From NCBI GenBank assembly GCA_003508835.1, contig PUFA01000092.1, positions 3,534,001-3,598,000 on the forward strand: a stretch of 64,000 bases of DNA. Reading direction: 5' to 3'. The notes beneath the pieces were generated by a model. The model made no database searches. It was given only the letters and a program-made list of their open reading frames with translations, and had not been told where the DNA came from. The stretch is from Eonycteris spelaea (lineage: Eukaryota > Chordata > Mammalia > Chiroptera > Pteropodidae). Shown here one piece after another: positions 11,593 through 24,347 of the stretch; position 1 is the first letter of the stretch, and the number at the start of each line of letters is the position of its first letter. Position numbers and translations under genes: made by a program.

Positions 11593-14399
11593 CACAAACA
11601 ATATGACTAAGGTGGATGAAGTACCAGAAATTTCATTCTTTACAAAACTATCAGCCTTTATTCACTCAATATTTCCTTTCATCTTTCTCCAGTTCTGCCA
11701 AACTTGCAGGATCTCTGTCTAGACTTAGAAGCAAGAAGCCTAAGCTCATATTTTATTAACAAAAACAAGATATACTGCGTTATGTTTCTTAGTTTTATTG
11801 TGTTCTTTTGTTTTCAGAAATATTTTCTAGGAGTTTTATCTGGACTCCATTCCCAGTCAACCATATGGCTCTGACAACTAAATTTTATTTTTCTTATCGC
11901 AACTGTCTCCTTGGAAATCAAATTTAAAATCAGATCTCAAATAAAGCCATCTTTTTCTACAATTCTTTTAAGTCCACATCTTTTTAAAATCTAAATAAAC
12001 TCAAAATCTAAATAATTATACAATTTCTCTTTACTTTACGAAAAAATAGAGTTTTAGGCCTTAAAATAGCTTTGGGATTATTTTTGTTTATATCTCAGTA
12101 GTTTCATTGTTTAAGCCAGAGAGCTGATATCAAATATTAGTGCCATCTTAAATTAGGCATAGTTAACAATGCGAAATTATGCTTCTGTCTAGTTCCTAGG
12201 TGTAGAAGTCTTCCTCTTTGGTTAAGTGTACTTAGAGTGGTTTTACTAAATATTGTTTCTTGTGGCAAGTAGCATTCCCTTCCTCCCCATTCTCTTTTTG
12301 GCTCTCCTCTGTATCATAAAGAATAGAAGCCTAAGATTTTCCCAACTCTCTATCCTCAGTATTCTAAGTGCGTTATTCTCAATACATTTGCTTGAGATTA
12401 GAAGGAGTATGAAATCACTCTGGATTCACCTCTTCCATTAGGAGGCAGATTCATGGATTTTCAGATATAGGTGTTTGCAGCACTATCACCCTTACCATTC
12501 ACCTACTTGGGGATGAATTGAACTGATGCAGTGCCAAGGATATTTTTGATGCTCCATACCCCCCAATATAAACATCTAGAAACTACTGATGGGAATTTTG
12601 GAAGGAATTTTGGAAAGTTAAAATAGGAAAAATATTTCTAATTACCTGACTCCAGTCAAAGACAGAGATCAACTATTCTACAAAAAGAATGATTGAATTG
12701 TCCTGATCAGACCAAAACATAAAATGAAATTTCCAGAATGAGTTTTTATCTCTAACAGTTTTCAAAAGGGAAGAAAATCCCAAAGACAAATAGAGATTTT
12801 TTTCAATTGTCTCCAATTGAAGCAATTGCTTGGAGCAATAAGCTAAGAAGGAATAAAGTAGAAAAAGTCAAAGAGAGTTACAACTCCTTTAAATCCTATT
12901 TTGGGTTAGATTCCATAGAAGCAGAGTTTCAGATAGCAATGCTTATATGAAAGATTTTTTCTGAGGAAGGAAATGACTATGAAACAGAGAAAGCAGATAA
13001 GCAAAGATGTGGTTTCAGCTAAAGTCTAGCCTCAGTGTGATCTTATGAGGAGTATGAACAGTTCCACAGAGTTTCCATATGGAAGAAAGGGGCTGGGCTC
13101 TTGGCTAGACAATACAACAGCCTGGAGGTAAGTGCATCTCTCTGGTAAAGAGATCGGAGGCACCAAAATCTACTGCAAACTTTACAGTGGGGTTGTCTTT
13201 TGTTCTGATGCAATGCACACAATATACTCACTAACGCTAACGCTTAGCCGGACCTCAATCCATGTACTATTACAGAAGAAGTTACATGCCTAGAATGACA
13301 ATGTCAGAAGAAAAATGAGAACCATCTAATCACTAATTCTGTTCAATTTTCCAAAAATAAGTTGTTTTTAAGAAGTTGAAACTATGATTTAAGAAGTCTT
13401 TTGCTATTTCAAAGGAATAAGTGCTATCATAGTTATGTTTTATTCAACTGCAAACATGTATTCCAAAGCTGAAATTACTCTCTAAAAAGAAAGGCAAGGA
13501 AAAATTAAATATTATCTTTACTATATAAATATGTAATATTTATATAAGACATATTCGTTGGGGAGTGGGGAAGGAGATGCTGAGGGAATAACCAAATCAT
13601 CGTTTCAATTTTTTCTCTCTAAAAGGTGTCAAAACTCAGGTGGGACAAGAGGGTGAGAAGGTTGGTGACTTTAATTGGTATAGATCATCTCTACTACAGT
13701 GCTGTGTAATTGCAGATCAAATTTGTGAGTATGCTGCTCTGCTATACCGGGAAATATAAACCTGAAAATTGAATGTCTGATGGGATTTATGCCAATTTGA
13801 TAATTGAGTAGGAAATGTGTCTTCTATCTCTTCCTTTGATTCAGTTGATATGAGTCTTCATTAGTTTTCTGTAAAATTTCATTTTCTCTAATAGTTGTTA
13901 TTGTTAATAAAGAAAAGCTGAGCCCTTCTCATTCAATCTTTTTATATGCACTATTTTAAATAAGAAATTTATTCTAAAATAACATATTTTTTGTCCCTGC
14001 TTTATTGATATCGCAATCATGTCTTTAGCATTCCTAGTGGGCAGCCCCAGAAGAAGGGAGAAAGGTGGTGGGGCACAGAACATCCAGGTGCTCTTGGGGG
14101 CCACTGCCATCCAGCAGAGCAGTGGGGTAAGAACAGAGGACTCTCTAGGCACATAAGGAGGAGGGGAGAAGGTGGATAAAAGCTCATGTAGGTAAGTATT
14201 ACAGGAGAACTTTGAGGAAACAATTGAGGTTAAGAGAAGGAGGGGCTCAGCATAGCTGCTGAGGTGTTGGAGAACAGAAGAGAAGGAATATAAATATATG
14301 CAGCTGCAGGTAATAAATTAAATCCTCCTTTAATTTGTAATTGCTTCCTCTGCTGGACTTTATTTTGAGATACAGAATTGTATTTTTTATGTATTCATT
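11256..14399. other. Unassigned DNA with one microsatellite
   Basis: Outside the (AC)n tract nothing is identifiable with confidence. The stretch at 12905-13000 (ttagattccatagaagcaga) resembles a common mammalian interspersed repeat but I cannot name it. Minus-strand frames at 13904-14223 overlap each other in two frames and have no recognisable domain. No splice-bounded coding block was seen. Confidence 0.45.
11546..11591 (+). repeat. (AC)23 microsatellite
   Basis: A long pure AC tract. Overlapping frames at 11358-11610 read through it as alternating Thr-His, which is an artefact. Confidence 0.97.
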
Positions 14400-14850
14400 C
14401 AGTTGCCAACTACTTATTAACTCAACAGATATATATTGAGCATCTATTAGGTGCCAGGCTTTGCTCTAGGCACTAAGGATATGATAAATAAACAAAAATC
14501 CCCTGGCTTAATGTCTTAATGGAAAGAAACAGACAGTACACAAATCACAAATCATTTATGTCATTTAGTATGTTAAATCATGACTATACTATAATACTAT
14601 AGAGAAGTACTAGACTATATAGTATTTAATATTATAGAGAAAAAAAGTAGGAAGGGATATAGGAAGTGTTGGGAGGTTGGAAAGTTAAATAGGGCATTAG
14701 GAAAAGCCTAAAGAAGGCCTTCTTGAGAAATTGCTTTAGAGCAAAGATCTAAAGAAGGTAAGTTAGCTAACTGGATAAATTGGAGAAAACTATTCTAGGT
14801 GAAGAGATAAGTGCAAAGGCCCTAGCATATGGGGTCAGGAGCAAAATCTT
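14400..14850 (-). mobile_element. L2 LINE 3' end, antisense
   Basis: A long reverse-complement L2 3' region. In order: 'aacagatatatattgagcat', 'ctattaggtgccaggctttg', 'ctctaggcactaaggatatg', 'aaaaatcccctggcttaatg', 'agacagtacacaaatcacaa', 'aaggccttcttgagaaattg', 'agagcaaagatctaaagaag', and 'gtgcaaaggccctagcat'. The order and spacing match L2, and no ORF survives. Confidence 0.88.
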
Positions 14851-15033
14851 CTTCCTAAATTTTAACACTATTGTGCCTTCTAGTTAATGGTACTAATGGA
14901 TATAAGCTAACTCATTATTCTTCAAATTGTGGATTACTACCAGTAATGGGTGAGAAAATTGATTTCATTGATTAATACCACCATTAAAAAATATAATAGA
15001 ATAAATCATTTTTTGAATCAGTTTTATTTCAAT

Positions 15034-15051
15034 TGTGTGTGTGTGTGTGTT
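15034..15051 (+). repeat. (TG)9 microsatellite
   Basis: Short pure TG tract. Confidence 0.9.
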
Positions 15052-17752
15052 CATGTATGAGAGAATGGATGTGAGTGTAGTGGATCATGAGGTAAAACAT
15101 ATTTCTTACTATAAATTCCAGTCAAAAATGTTTGAAAATATGGGAGTAGCCTGTCCTGCCCTTCTAGGAATCAAAATTCTTAGTTTTGTATCTATCTTCA
15201 GAGTAGTGATTTTCAATAAAAATGGAGTCCCCTGCAAGTAGGAAAAGTCAAAGATTTCCGAATCATCTTGGAGGCACTACCACCCCATGCCCAGAAATTC
15301 TTATACCTCCTCATCCTGATAAAGAATTGATTTAGTGATCAATAACAAATACAGAAAGCTCATAGCCTTGGTGCCCAGCTGAGCTAAATCTAGCTTTCTT
15401 GTCACAAACATTGCCAATGACAGACTGACTCCACAGACCCAAAGTCATGACACAGCACTATCACAGGCAGTGATGACCATCACCTCTGACAAGCTGGACT
15501 GGAAGGGCTACCCTTTCCTAACCTCTCTGAATACACACCAGTCTTTCACCTATCTCTGTCTATATTTGGAGAAATGAGAAGGTCTCAACCCATGTCTAGG
15601 TCTCTATTTTAGAGAAAGCAATAATATTGAAAAGACTCAAGTGAGAAAAAATATTACATGCAATTTGCTTAATGTTGAGTTTATCCTGCAATTTCACTTG
15701 CAAGCCTATGTGTTGTTCTGGAACAATTAACACACAATCCTAAGCGGACTGATACCTGTACTCCTATGAACCCTTACCTACTACCAGCTCTACAAAATTT
15801 GTGTTAACCACTCAATTTTATTTTCTACTTCTCTGTTGGTGTATTATTGTCTTTTAACTAGTAGAAATTTTCAATGACAGTTTTTAGCTCTAAAGAGACA
15901 CTGCTTAATATTTTTATTAGTGAAACTTAGGTAGTAGTATCTTGTACAAAGGCATACATCCTTAAACCACAAGCTCTGGACCAGCATTTTGTTTACATAT
16001 TCTGTATACATCTTGCAATGTTGTATATTATCACCATCTATAGGACCAACATTTGTCTAGTTCCTCACACTCTCCCAAGAATAATTTAAAAATATTAAGT
16101 AACAGCTGCTTATATCATATTGCTCTGCTATTTAAAGACCAAGGTTATGGGCACAGACTCTTAGTGAGATCATTCCAATCTACAAATACCCTATCTGTTT
16201 TGGCACCCCTGTACTGGGGCTTTTTTAGTACTGGAAGAAAAATGACTCCAAATATATGCTCTACTAAAATGTCAATAACAGTACCATTAATGAAATTGAC
16301 ATTGTAAATAATTGTTAATGTGTGCTTGCATAGTTTGACCGAACAGTCCTACTAATTTTGAAGATAGGTACTTTCTATTATGTATAACATTAATAGTTAT
16401 GAGCCAAAAATAGATTCATATGTAATTTTATAATCTGCATCTGAAAAATAAATATGACAAATATGATGGATTAAAGGTTTAATTAAATACTGAAAAACAA
16501 ATATCAGACATAAATAAATCTTCCATCAGCTAGTCTTATTAAATAAATTTGGCTATGAGGAAAGATTAGGAATAAAAGTCAACATAGTTAAATAAATAAC
16601 ACTGAATGTATTGAAGTACTCACTAAATCTTATCATCAGGTAGGTGAAGCATTTATTTATTGTTTTATTCATTCAGTGAAGTAAACAATAAATTGTTTCA
16701 TTAGAATAGTATATCACTAAATTATACATGGATTTATGTTGGAGGAACTATATTTGCCTTTAGATTGAAAAAAAAAAAACCTTTTTAAATACATTTCTCC
16801 AACATTGTACATTCAGGTGTTCACTATTAGAGGCCACATTTCTAAACAAGCAAAAAGAATACAGAAAGGCTATAGGTGTCTTGGATTAAAAGACTTTTAA
16901 ATACAAAATTGTGGCATAAATTTCCCAACAAATGTAACCTATTTTTTTCAGGAAAAGTGTGTGTTTTATTCCACTAAAATGATTTGCTTATCATTTTAAA
17001 TATATCACCAAAGAATTTCCAGAGGTTTACTTGAGAAATAAAATATAGAGAACATGGAACAATTGGACATAACCAGCAACCAGAAAGAAAATGGAATTAT
17101 AACATTTATCCCTATATAATGCCTTTGAATTGTGCTGCCTGCCTAATATCTGCCAAAGACAAAAGTATACAAATTTTCTGTCCTTAAATTTATTTTTCAC
17201 TTTTAAAAATAAAACACATCTGGCCTTCCTTGAGAATCAACCTCCCTACCCTCTCCTCAATGCTTCCATCCAATAAAACACATGTACTTCAACTAGATCA
17301 TATAGCGCTACAAAAATCTAGCCTCAGATTATAATATATGCTTCAAATTACAAGAAATAAAGGAGGTTATACAAGTATAATAAAAAACCACTGACTCATA
17401 AGCAGATTTTTTTTCACTGTACATTACCTTAACTCAGTGGAATTCATGGTTCTCTTGTCAGCCAAGTCCTGATAAACCATCTTCTTATGAAGGCTAGCGG
17501 TAGGGAGAGGGAAGTTGGGGTGAACATTTCCCCTCATCCTCTCCACACACTAAATTATAAGCTTCTTTTGCTCTTCTGAGAAGAGAGTCCATCCTATTCA
17601 CTTTCATTTAAAAATTCTTATTGCTTTCTTTCAAACATAAAATTTAAGTAATTCCCATTTATTCATGACCTCTAAAGCCTGTGAGGGACTGTGATAATTG
17701 GATTAAACTGTGTTCACAACTATACCAATTGATTATCAATTTTCAAAACCTT

Positions 17753-17775
17753 AAAATAAAATAAAATAAAAATAA
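17753..17775 (+). repeat. (AAAAT)n short tandem repeat
   Basis: Four to five AAAAT units; the pentanucleotide pattern is typical of an evolving A-rich tail. Confidence 0.8.
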
Positions 17776-18124
17776 AGAATAAAAGACTCCTAAATCAAAC
17801 ATAGCTTCTCATTGGTAACACAGCAAAAACCTCAGTATCTTGCTATATTTGAAGGTCATTGTTATCAGCATCATTTTTTTTCACTGCATACTACAGTAGA
17901 TATATTAAGTACATATCAAGCTGAATCTGTATGGACTTTATAAAATATCCTTTAAGTTAGATTTTTAATCTCTGAGGTCAGCTAATTTATTTAACAATTG
18001 CTAACTTATTTGAAAGAAAAAAGTACAATCTGGAGTTATTCTAGGTCTCAAATTCAAGATAAATGAGAACATGTGCTTAAAGTCTAGTATCACATGCTCA
18101 GTATGTCATAGTAGTTAGTATTTG

Positions 18125-18290
18125 CTGTACAATTATAGCCTGAGTTCAATCCTAATGCCATCACTTACTAAGCTTATGGTCTTGGGCAGGCTTTTCGCTT
18201 ACTAGTGCCTCAGTTTCCTTATCTGTAAGATGTAGATAATTATAACATCTTCCTCATAAGGTGGTTTTGAGGATTCAAATAATTGATCTG
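18125..18290 (+). mobile_element. MIR SINE, sense (left part, interrupted)
   Basis: The MIR core and 3' half are clear: 'gagttcaatcctaatgccat', 'cacttactaagcttatggtc', 'ttgggcaggcttttcgctta', 'gtgcctcagtttccttatct', 'gtaagatgtagataattata', 'ataaggtggttttgaggatt'. The alignment stops at the start of the L2 and seems to resume at 19078-19118. Confidence 0.88.
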
Positions 18291-18299
18291 ATCCTTGAT

Positions 18300-19062
18300 C
18301 TCTCATTATTCTCATCCCTCTTCCTCCATCTAATTCAACTAGAGGTCCCATTTGTCTTCCTCTAACCATACCTCAAACCTTTCTACTTCTCTCATCCTTC
18401 TCTGTGCCCCCTTCAGTAAGGCCATCATCATTTTACAGATGCATTAACTGAACTCCCTGCATTCACACTTTTCCACTTCCATCTAATTCATTCTCTAGAG
18501 TGATCTTTTAAAAACATTTAATCAAATAATATACTCCTTTTTATAATTTTAATGGCTCTTTCTCATTGCTCTTTAAGCAAAACTAGACTATCTAATGTAG
18601 CCAGCATCGTCCAGCATAATTTATTAGCTCCTAATCCTCCAACTTCATCTCCTGCAGGTCTGTCTTTCATTCATTCACCATACTCCTTTCTTTCTTCAAA
18701 CCCAACAAGTCCTTCCCCACTGCAAAGTCATGGGATATGCTCTTCCCTGGGACTGAAATCCTTCCCCCAGCCCTCCACATGAATACCTTCTTTTTGTTCC
18801 TAAAGTGAGTCTATTAAATATGTCATCTCCTTAAAGATTCCTTCCCTTACCTCTCTACTTTAAGTGGTCATCCCACGGAATTTGTTCTTCCATTACTTTT
18901 AATATCAATTATTACAACCTTTAATTATCTTATTTATTTGTTGCTATCTGTCTAGTTTTCACAATTAGAATATAAACACCTCAGGGGTAGGATATCTTCT
19001 TCATTCTTTATCTTCCGTGCTTGGCACATAGTAGGTGTTTAACAAATAAGATTTAAATAAAG
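18300..19062 (+). mobile_element. L2 LINE 3' end, sense
   Basis: A long L2 tail in sense orientation. Ordered landmarks: 'tctctagagtgatcttttaa', 'catttaatcaaataatatac', 'taatggctctttctcattgc', 'ttagctcctaatcctccaac', 'ttcatctcctgcaggtctgt', 'aatccttcccccagccctcc', 'gattccttcccttacctctc', 'ttgtttgttgctatctgtct'-like wording, 'aatataaacacctcaggggt' and 'tgcttggcacatagtaggtg'. This includes the C-terminal part of ORF2 and the 3'UTR. A 76-codon frame at 18552-18782 is a by-product. Confidence 0.9.
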
Positions 19063-19077
19063 AAAATTCTTACCAGT

Positions 19078-19118
19078 ATTTGTGACACTATAAATGCTCA
19101 ATCAATGGTAGCTGTTAT
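19078..19118 (+). mobile_element. MIR 3' tail, sense (probable right part of the MIR at 18125)
   Basis: 'ataaatgctcaatcaatggt' followed by 'agctgttatcc' matches the MIR 3' terminus, the part missing from the copy that ends at 18290. Short, so the assignment rests on position and orientation. Confidence 0.5.
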
Positions 19119-20279
19119 CCTGAGAACAATGTTTTTATTTATGAAAATTATGTAAATTATCAGGTAAAAGTGAATATAAATAACTTGAGGGTACTGAAAG
19201 AAATTCACCAACTCAATGAGCAAACATTGTGATATGGGATAGCATTCAAATGGATTTTATCAAGCAATAATACACTTTGAGATCCTAGGAAAAATATTTA
19301 ATTCAATGGCGATATTATTTGGGTTTCATTTTGTAAAACCAGAAAAAAAAGTGGAATGATAGATAGTGAGTACAACCAACCTTTGTTAGTTCCTCATGGC
19401 TTCCTACCTAACCCCACAGGTAAACTCCTCATGGGTGGACACAATATTCCATTTAATGCATATGTGCAGACTAAATTACAATGGAGCTGAACAGATGACA
19501 GTTGTTCAAATATTTGTTGGATTAAAATGAATTTGATAGTACCATAACAGAGACCACAGAGAAAGATCAAAGCTTTATTATCAAGAGCCACACAAATGTT
19601 TGCATACTTGCACAATTGCTTTTCCAATTGGTCAGTGATTCTAACCAAATGACAGAACTAATAGTTTAATAGTTTATTGACTGAATCACAAAAATCAGTT
19701 GTTTAACCAAAAGGCTAATAGATAGAAAAAACTAACTAGAAAAATTCCACACATTACCCAAGATCTGGAATGGTCCCTTTGCAAAAGATGTCTCAAATTT
19801 CAGGTAACATGTGCTTTTAATAAATATAATGTGAGGCAGTGGAGATGTTCTTGGATGAAAGGGAAAGCTGAAAATTACAGAGGGGTTGAAAATGTGACTA
19901 GACTTACATTACAGCAAAGAAGAAAGATTACTGTCACAGTACAGAAAAAAGAAAAATAATGAAGAGAGTGACTAGCTGACAGAAGTAGAATTAAGTGACT
20001 AGACTGGGATTTTTGAGGTAAAATACAATTTCAGTTACAGAAAAGAAGAGTTCAGAGAAAAGCAGTTTTGGAAGCATTCATTCATAATCAAGTATTCAAA
20101 ATATCTTACTCATCATTTATTTAATACAATATTTTAAAAGTGCTTCGGTTTTAAAACTAAGTCTTTGATTTTATGAAATTAGTAAACTTAATATAAAATA
20201 ATACTGAATGTCAACTGTAATTGAAAATAAATAAAAGTTAGTAAACTTTGCTCAAAAATGTTTGTTTTGAAAATGGGAT
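19119..20279. other. Unassigned DNA
   Basis: No gene or nameable repeat; an 84-codon minus-strand frame (19394-19648) looks like chance. Confidence 0.45.
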
Positions 20280-20925
20280 TTCAGAGGATATATGCACCCC
20301 CATGTTTATTACAGCATTATTCACAATAGTCAAAATATGGAAACAACTTAAATGCCCATCAACAGATGAATGGATAAAAATAAACAGATAATATTATTCA
20401 GCCATGAGAAAGGAGAACACTCTGCCATTTGTGACAACATGGATGGACCTTGAACATGTTATGCTAAGTGAGATAAGTCAGAGAGAGAAAGATAGGTACT
20501 ATATGATATCACTTATATGTGGAATCTACAAAAGCCAAACTGGTGAAAACAAAGTACAAAGTTTGTTACCAAGAACTGGGGGTTGGGAGGATAAGATAGA
20601 TATTATTTAAGAGTTAAAACTTGCAACTAGTACTAAATTAGCTGTAGAGATCTAATGTATGAAATAATGAATATACACAACAAGATTTTACTATAATTAC
20701 CAAATTTGTTTTGAGACTAGAACCCAATTACTCCAACCACTAAAAAGAAAATTCTATAATAAGACACATGTACTAAATATTAATTACTACAATGGTAATC
20801 ATAATATATAAATGTATCAAATCAACATGTCATACATCTCAATTTTACACAATGTTATATGTCAAATATAGTTAATTTTAAAGCTCAAAAGAATACCTAA
20901 TAAATTATAAAAATAAATAACTTTT
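20280..20925 (+). mobile_element. L1 3' end, sense, 5'-truncated
   Basis: Starts in the last part of L1 ORF2. Landmarks: 'cccccatgtttattacagca', 'ttattcacaatagtcaaaat', 'aatgcccatcaacagatgaa', 'tggatggaccttgaacatgt', 'tatgctaagtgagataagtc' (protein TTWMDLEHVMLSEISQ at 20404-20610), followed by an L1 3'UTR ending in an A-rich stretch near 20880-20925. It belongs to a different, older 3'UTR type than the L1 at 40-46 kb. Non-functional. Confidence 0.9.
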
Positions 20926-22261
20926 TAAAAATTTAAATTTCAAAAAAAAGAGATCTAGATGAATGACAATTTAGAGATCTTAAATAAAGTAAAATGTGCA
21001 TTTTAGGCACAAAAACTTTCATTAATATCTTAAGAACTCTGTGCTTTATCAGAAATTCTGTACAATAAAATATTTTACATAAATAGCACATATAAAATGA
21101 AAAATTTCTAATATTCCCAGTTTTCAAAGATCAAACCCAAGTTATAGCTCCATCAATTTAAAACTTTCTTCTTAGGCTCTCAAAGTATATTATTGGATAA
21201 TAAAACTCATTTGTTACACCTTCTCAGGTGACTTCGTAGAATTGAAAATTGAGCAGATTTTGTGAGACTTCTCTAACTTAAAGCAATGAATCAAACCAAG
21301 GAAAACAAAAGTTATGCTCTCAGGCCTGAAGACTCAGTTTACCAGGTCTTTTTTCTTTCCCTTACCGACAGTAACTAAAATTCATACAATAGTAAGCCAC
21401 CCATTAGAATTTCACCTTCTCCTTGTATGCACTATTATAAAATGAGCTCGATGCAGTGAAAAATTAAAAATAAAAATAAAATTCTATATTTTATCTTTAA
21501 GATCAAATAATTTTGTTCACTGGAAAATATAATCCATGGGCCTTTCTAGAATAAAATACATAAAAATGGACACACATTTTTTGGGAAAATAAGACTAAGA
21601 TTGACTTTCCTTTTTCTTATTAAAAGTCATACAGTTGATCTCTAGTAGAAAGATCAAAAATTAATACATTACTAATTTTAATCCTCCTGATCTGCAAGCG
21701 TATACTGAGCATCTCTGGTACATTAGACATTACAAAGATTACCTGAAAAGTTTGCTAAACATTCAAGTTCCTCAAATAGTTCTTATCCAGGTCATCTAGG
21801 AAGTCAACTTTGAAAACACTTGATCTTAAAGTTAACAACCCCATCATAAAAACAAGTACAACACATAAGAACAGCACATAGCCATCAATACAAGGTGGAT
21901 ATTACTACAATGTGTGATCAATGGAGAGAGAATGTAATCATAGTCAGGGCTTGCTCCACAGAGTTGAGTTCTCCAACTTAAGTGATTCTTCCTATTTGTT
22001 TTCTTATCATTGAGGTTTAAAGAAATCAGACATAATTAAAAGAAGGAAATATGTCTTCCCAGTTTCCACAAAAAAAAAAAAGCCTAGGTAAAATATTCCT
22101 CTTACTAAAACTGAACTAAGTCCTACAAGTGATCAATATAAGGCTTCTTCTGGATTATACTGGAAAGAATAACTTCTAGCCTTGAAATTTATGAGCAGTT
22201 AGGAAAATATTTCTCTCATCTTTTCCTTCAGGATCTGGACCAGAGATGGTAAACCCTTACT
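20926..22261. other. Unassigned AT-rich DNA
   Basis: No gene or nameable repeat; contains an (A)12 run near 22070. Confidence 0.45.
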
Positions 22262-22425
22262 TACAATTCTCCAATAAGTAACTCCCCGCTACTTTCAACT
22301 TCAAGTTCAAACTCCTCAGAATGGTGTATAAAGTCTTCACAATATAAGCTATATTTCCCTTTCCAGATTCTTATTTGATCATTATGCAACCTTGATTCTT
22401 CAGTCCAACCAAAGGTAAAATATGT
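22262..22425 (+). mobile_element. L2 3' region fragment, sense (left part)
   Basis: 'caagttcaaactcctcagaa', 'tggtgtataaagtcttcaca', 'atataagctatatttccctt', 'tccagattcttatttgatca' follow the sense L2 segment just before the 3'UTR. The expected continuation appears about 1 kb further on, at 23390-23740. Confidence 0.75.
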
Positions 22426-22449
22426 TTTCAGATTTAAAAACAAAGAAAT

Positions 22450-22868
22450 ACCCCTACAGTGAATTGGGATTTAGAGTTGTTTCATAAAGTACTTCAATGA
22501 TAAGGTAAAGAACTTGTGGTATTTCTCTCTAAGCTCTACCAAGTGCTAGAGTCATCCTAATACTGGTTCACCTGAAGTTGCACAATGATTTTCAACAGCA
22601 ATGGAGGCTGAATTAATCTTTTTTCTCACCCAGCAGGAGACAAAAGAAGGCTTCTCACAATTTCTTTTTAAGAGAAACTGCTTTCTCAGAATTTCCCAGC
22701 AAGTCTCTTTTTGGATCTCATTGGTACAGATTGCTATAAACATGCCCATTCCTGAACCAGATATGTATGAGCTGGTACAACATGGATATCGGGGAGTCAA
22801 CCACAAGGTCTACTACACTGACCTACTTAAAATTCTAGTCAAGTCTATGTTCTGTCACATTGCCATGT
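22450..22868. mobile_element. Ancient interspersed repeat fragment, family not named
   Basis: The phrases 'cagcaagtctctttttggat', 'ctcattggtacagattgcta' and 'catgcccattcctgaaccag' recur in many mammalian genomes as part of an old repeat whose name I do not recall. A 107-codon plus frame (22601-22924) and an 84-codon minus frame (22552-22806) cover it; the first runs on into the neighbouring LTR-like element, which argues against a real protein. Confidence 0.4.
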
Positions 22869-22869
22869 C

Positions 22870-23378
22870 TGTCGTCGACGTAAGAACATCCAAACCTGTA
22901 GAGAATTTTTATGAGTTTATTTGAGCCACAATGACACGTTAGGAAGCAAGATTTCGAATGCTCCACAGAATGAGTTTTGGAGTGCCTTTTATGCACTTAG
23001 AATTAAGGAAGAAATGCAAAGAAGATTACCTGAAAGTGGGAGAAAGCAAGGCAGAGAAATCTCTATGATTGAACTACAAGATAGTTAACAAGATCAAGTG
23101 CTCCACGGAAGATGGCCACACTTCCAAGGGATCTGAAAAAGAGGATTACTTTGGCATCTCAAAGGTGCATCAACACAGATGCACAAGAACAATGGACAGA
23201 GCCAGCTCAAGGCAAAGACAAATATTTCTGGCTACAGAAGCTATAGGCTTGGGGCTTGACGACCCACCTTGAGCTGGCCATCTAGGAATCAAGGATCAGA
23301 TCACCCTGTGAGGGTACTTTTATTTGCTTAAACTTATGAGATTTATTACAGAGCCCCTTTTATGTTTATACTGTCACA
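22870..23378 (+). mobile_element. LTR-like repeat, copy 1
   Basis: A 0.5-kb repeat homologous to 34624-35098 in the same orientation. Shared landmarks: 'ctgtagagaatttttatgag', 'tttatttgagcca', 'gaattaaggaagaaatg', 'aaatctctatgattg', 'ttaacaagat', 'tctgaaaaag', 'aacaatgga', 'ggatcagatcaccct' and 'atttattacagagcccctt'. Both copies start with TG and end with CA, as retroviral LTRs do, and no coding sequence flanks them, so they look like solo LTRs of an old ERVL/MaLR-type family. The family name is not certain. It separates two pieces of one L2. Confidence 0.6.
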
Positions 23379-23389
23379 TTATTTTGCCT

Positions 23390-23740
23390 CTACCTTGAAT
23401 TGTTTTTCCCCTCCACATACTTGGCCAGATCTTTCTCATCCTAAAATACTTATTCCAAATGCTCCCTTCTTTTGAAAGGTTTTCCTCACCACCTCATCCC
23501 TCCCTAATTTGAGTTAGTTGCCACTCTTTTGTATTGCCAAACACTCCATAAGAACCTCTATTCTAACAATGTAGTCATTAATTTTCTTGTCTAAATTCCT
23601 TAAAGGTGTGGACTATGCATTGTTTATCATTATAATCACCCACACTTAGCAGAGTGACTATCAGTGACTTATATTTGTAATAGGTGATCAGTAAAACAGT
23701 GGTTGAATTAATTAGTGAAGAAATAAATGAAAACAGTATC
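23390..23740 (+). mobile_element. L2 3' end, sense (right part)
   Basis: Sense L2 tail: 'ttgaattgtttttcccctcc', 'acttggccagatctttctca', 'aaggttttcctcaccacctc', 'taaattccttaaaggtgtgg' and 'taataggtgatcagtaaaac'. Probably the continuation of 22262-22425. Confidence 0.8.
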
Positions 23741-24347
23741 ACCATGAATAACTTTCCCTAAGTAAAACATGGAGCTGCCCTTTTGGTTATCCTGCCATCC
23801 AAGGGAAGTCAGGGGTAGTGACATTAGCCAGAAAGTAACTTGTAACCAAAGGTCAACACTGATTAAATGAATGCATGTATGAATTAATGAATTAAAATAG
23901 AAAGAATGGCACATAAATACTTTAAAGTTCCTTAAACAAATAAATACAATTCTCTGACAAATCATCCCTGGGTAGAAATCAAGTTATAGTTCTATTTTGA
24001 CTAATCATATGTTGTAAATAGAAAACTGATAGTCCTGATTCCTGTCCTCTAAAAAAAGCACTCTACCTTACTCCAGCCAAACCTGATTTCACAAACTGAG
24101 TTGCCCTCATTGATTTTGCCAGTCTCTCAACTTAAATGTTTTCTTGTTGTGTTTGTCAGGAACTCATGATTTCTTAGAGATAATAGGAGCTACATTAGGA
24201 TAGCGATGGGCCAAAAGTCATAATGATCAGCCAAGGTTCACAAATCCTCCTCCTATTTCTATTAGATGTACTCTGATTTGTATTCATTTTATACATGAAA
24301 GCTCTTAGCTTTTATTATAATAATTTAAAAACACTATCTTAATCATA
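23741..24347. other. Unassigned DNA
   Basis: No gene; the 85-codon minus-strand frame at 23708-23965 starts inside the L2 tail and is not a gene. Confidence 0.45.

Larger units (their letters stand above)
14851..18124. other. Unassigned AT-rich DNA
   Basis: Contains a (GT)n tract at 15034-15051 and an (AAAAT)n tract near 17753-17775. No gene is supportable; frames of 68 codons (15035-15241) and 84 codons (16053-16307) have no protein character. Confidence 0.45.

Noticed and set aside
11358..11610. Two frames ending in long Thr-His runs
   Set aside because: They read through the (AC)n microsatellite; the repeats are a translation artefact.
22601..22924. 107-codon frame, first considered as a processed pseudogene
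   Set aside because: It spans the boundary between two different interspersed repeats, and a minus-strand frame overlaps it; no domain is recognisable.
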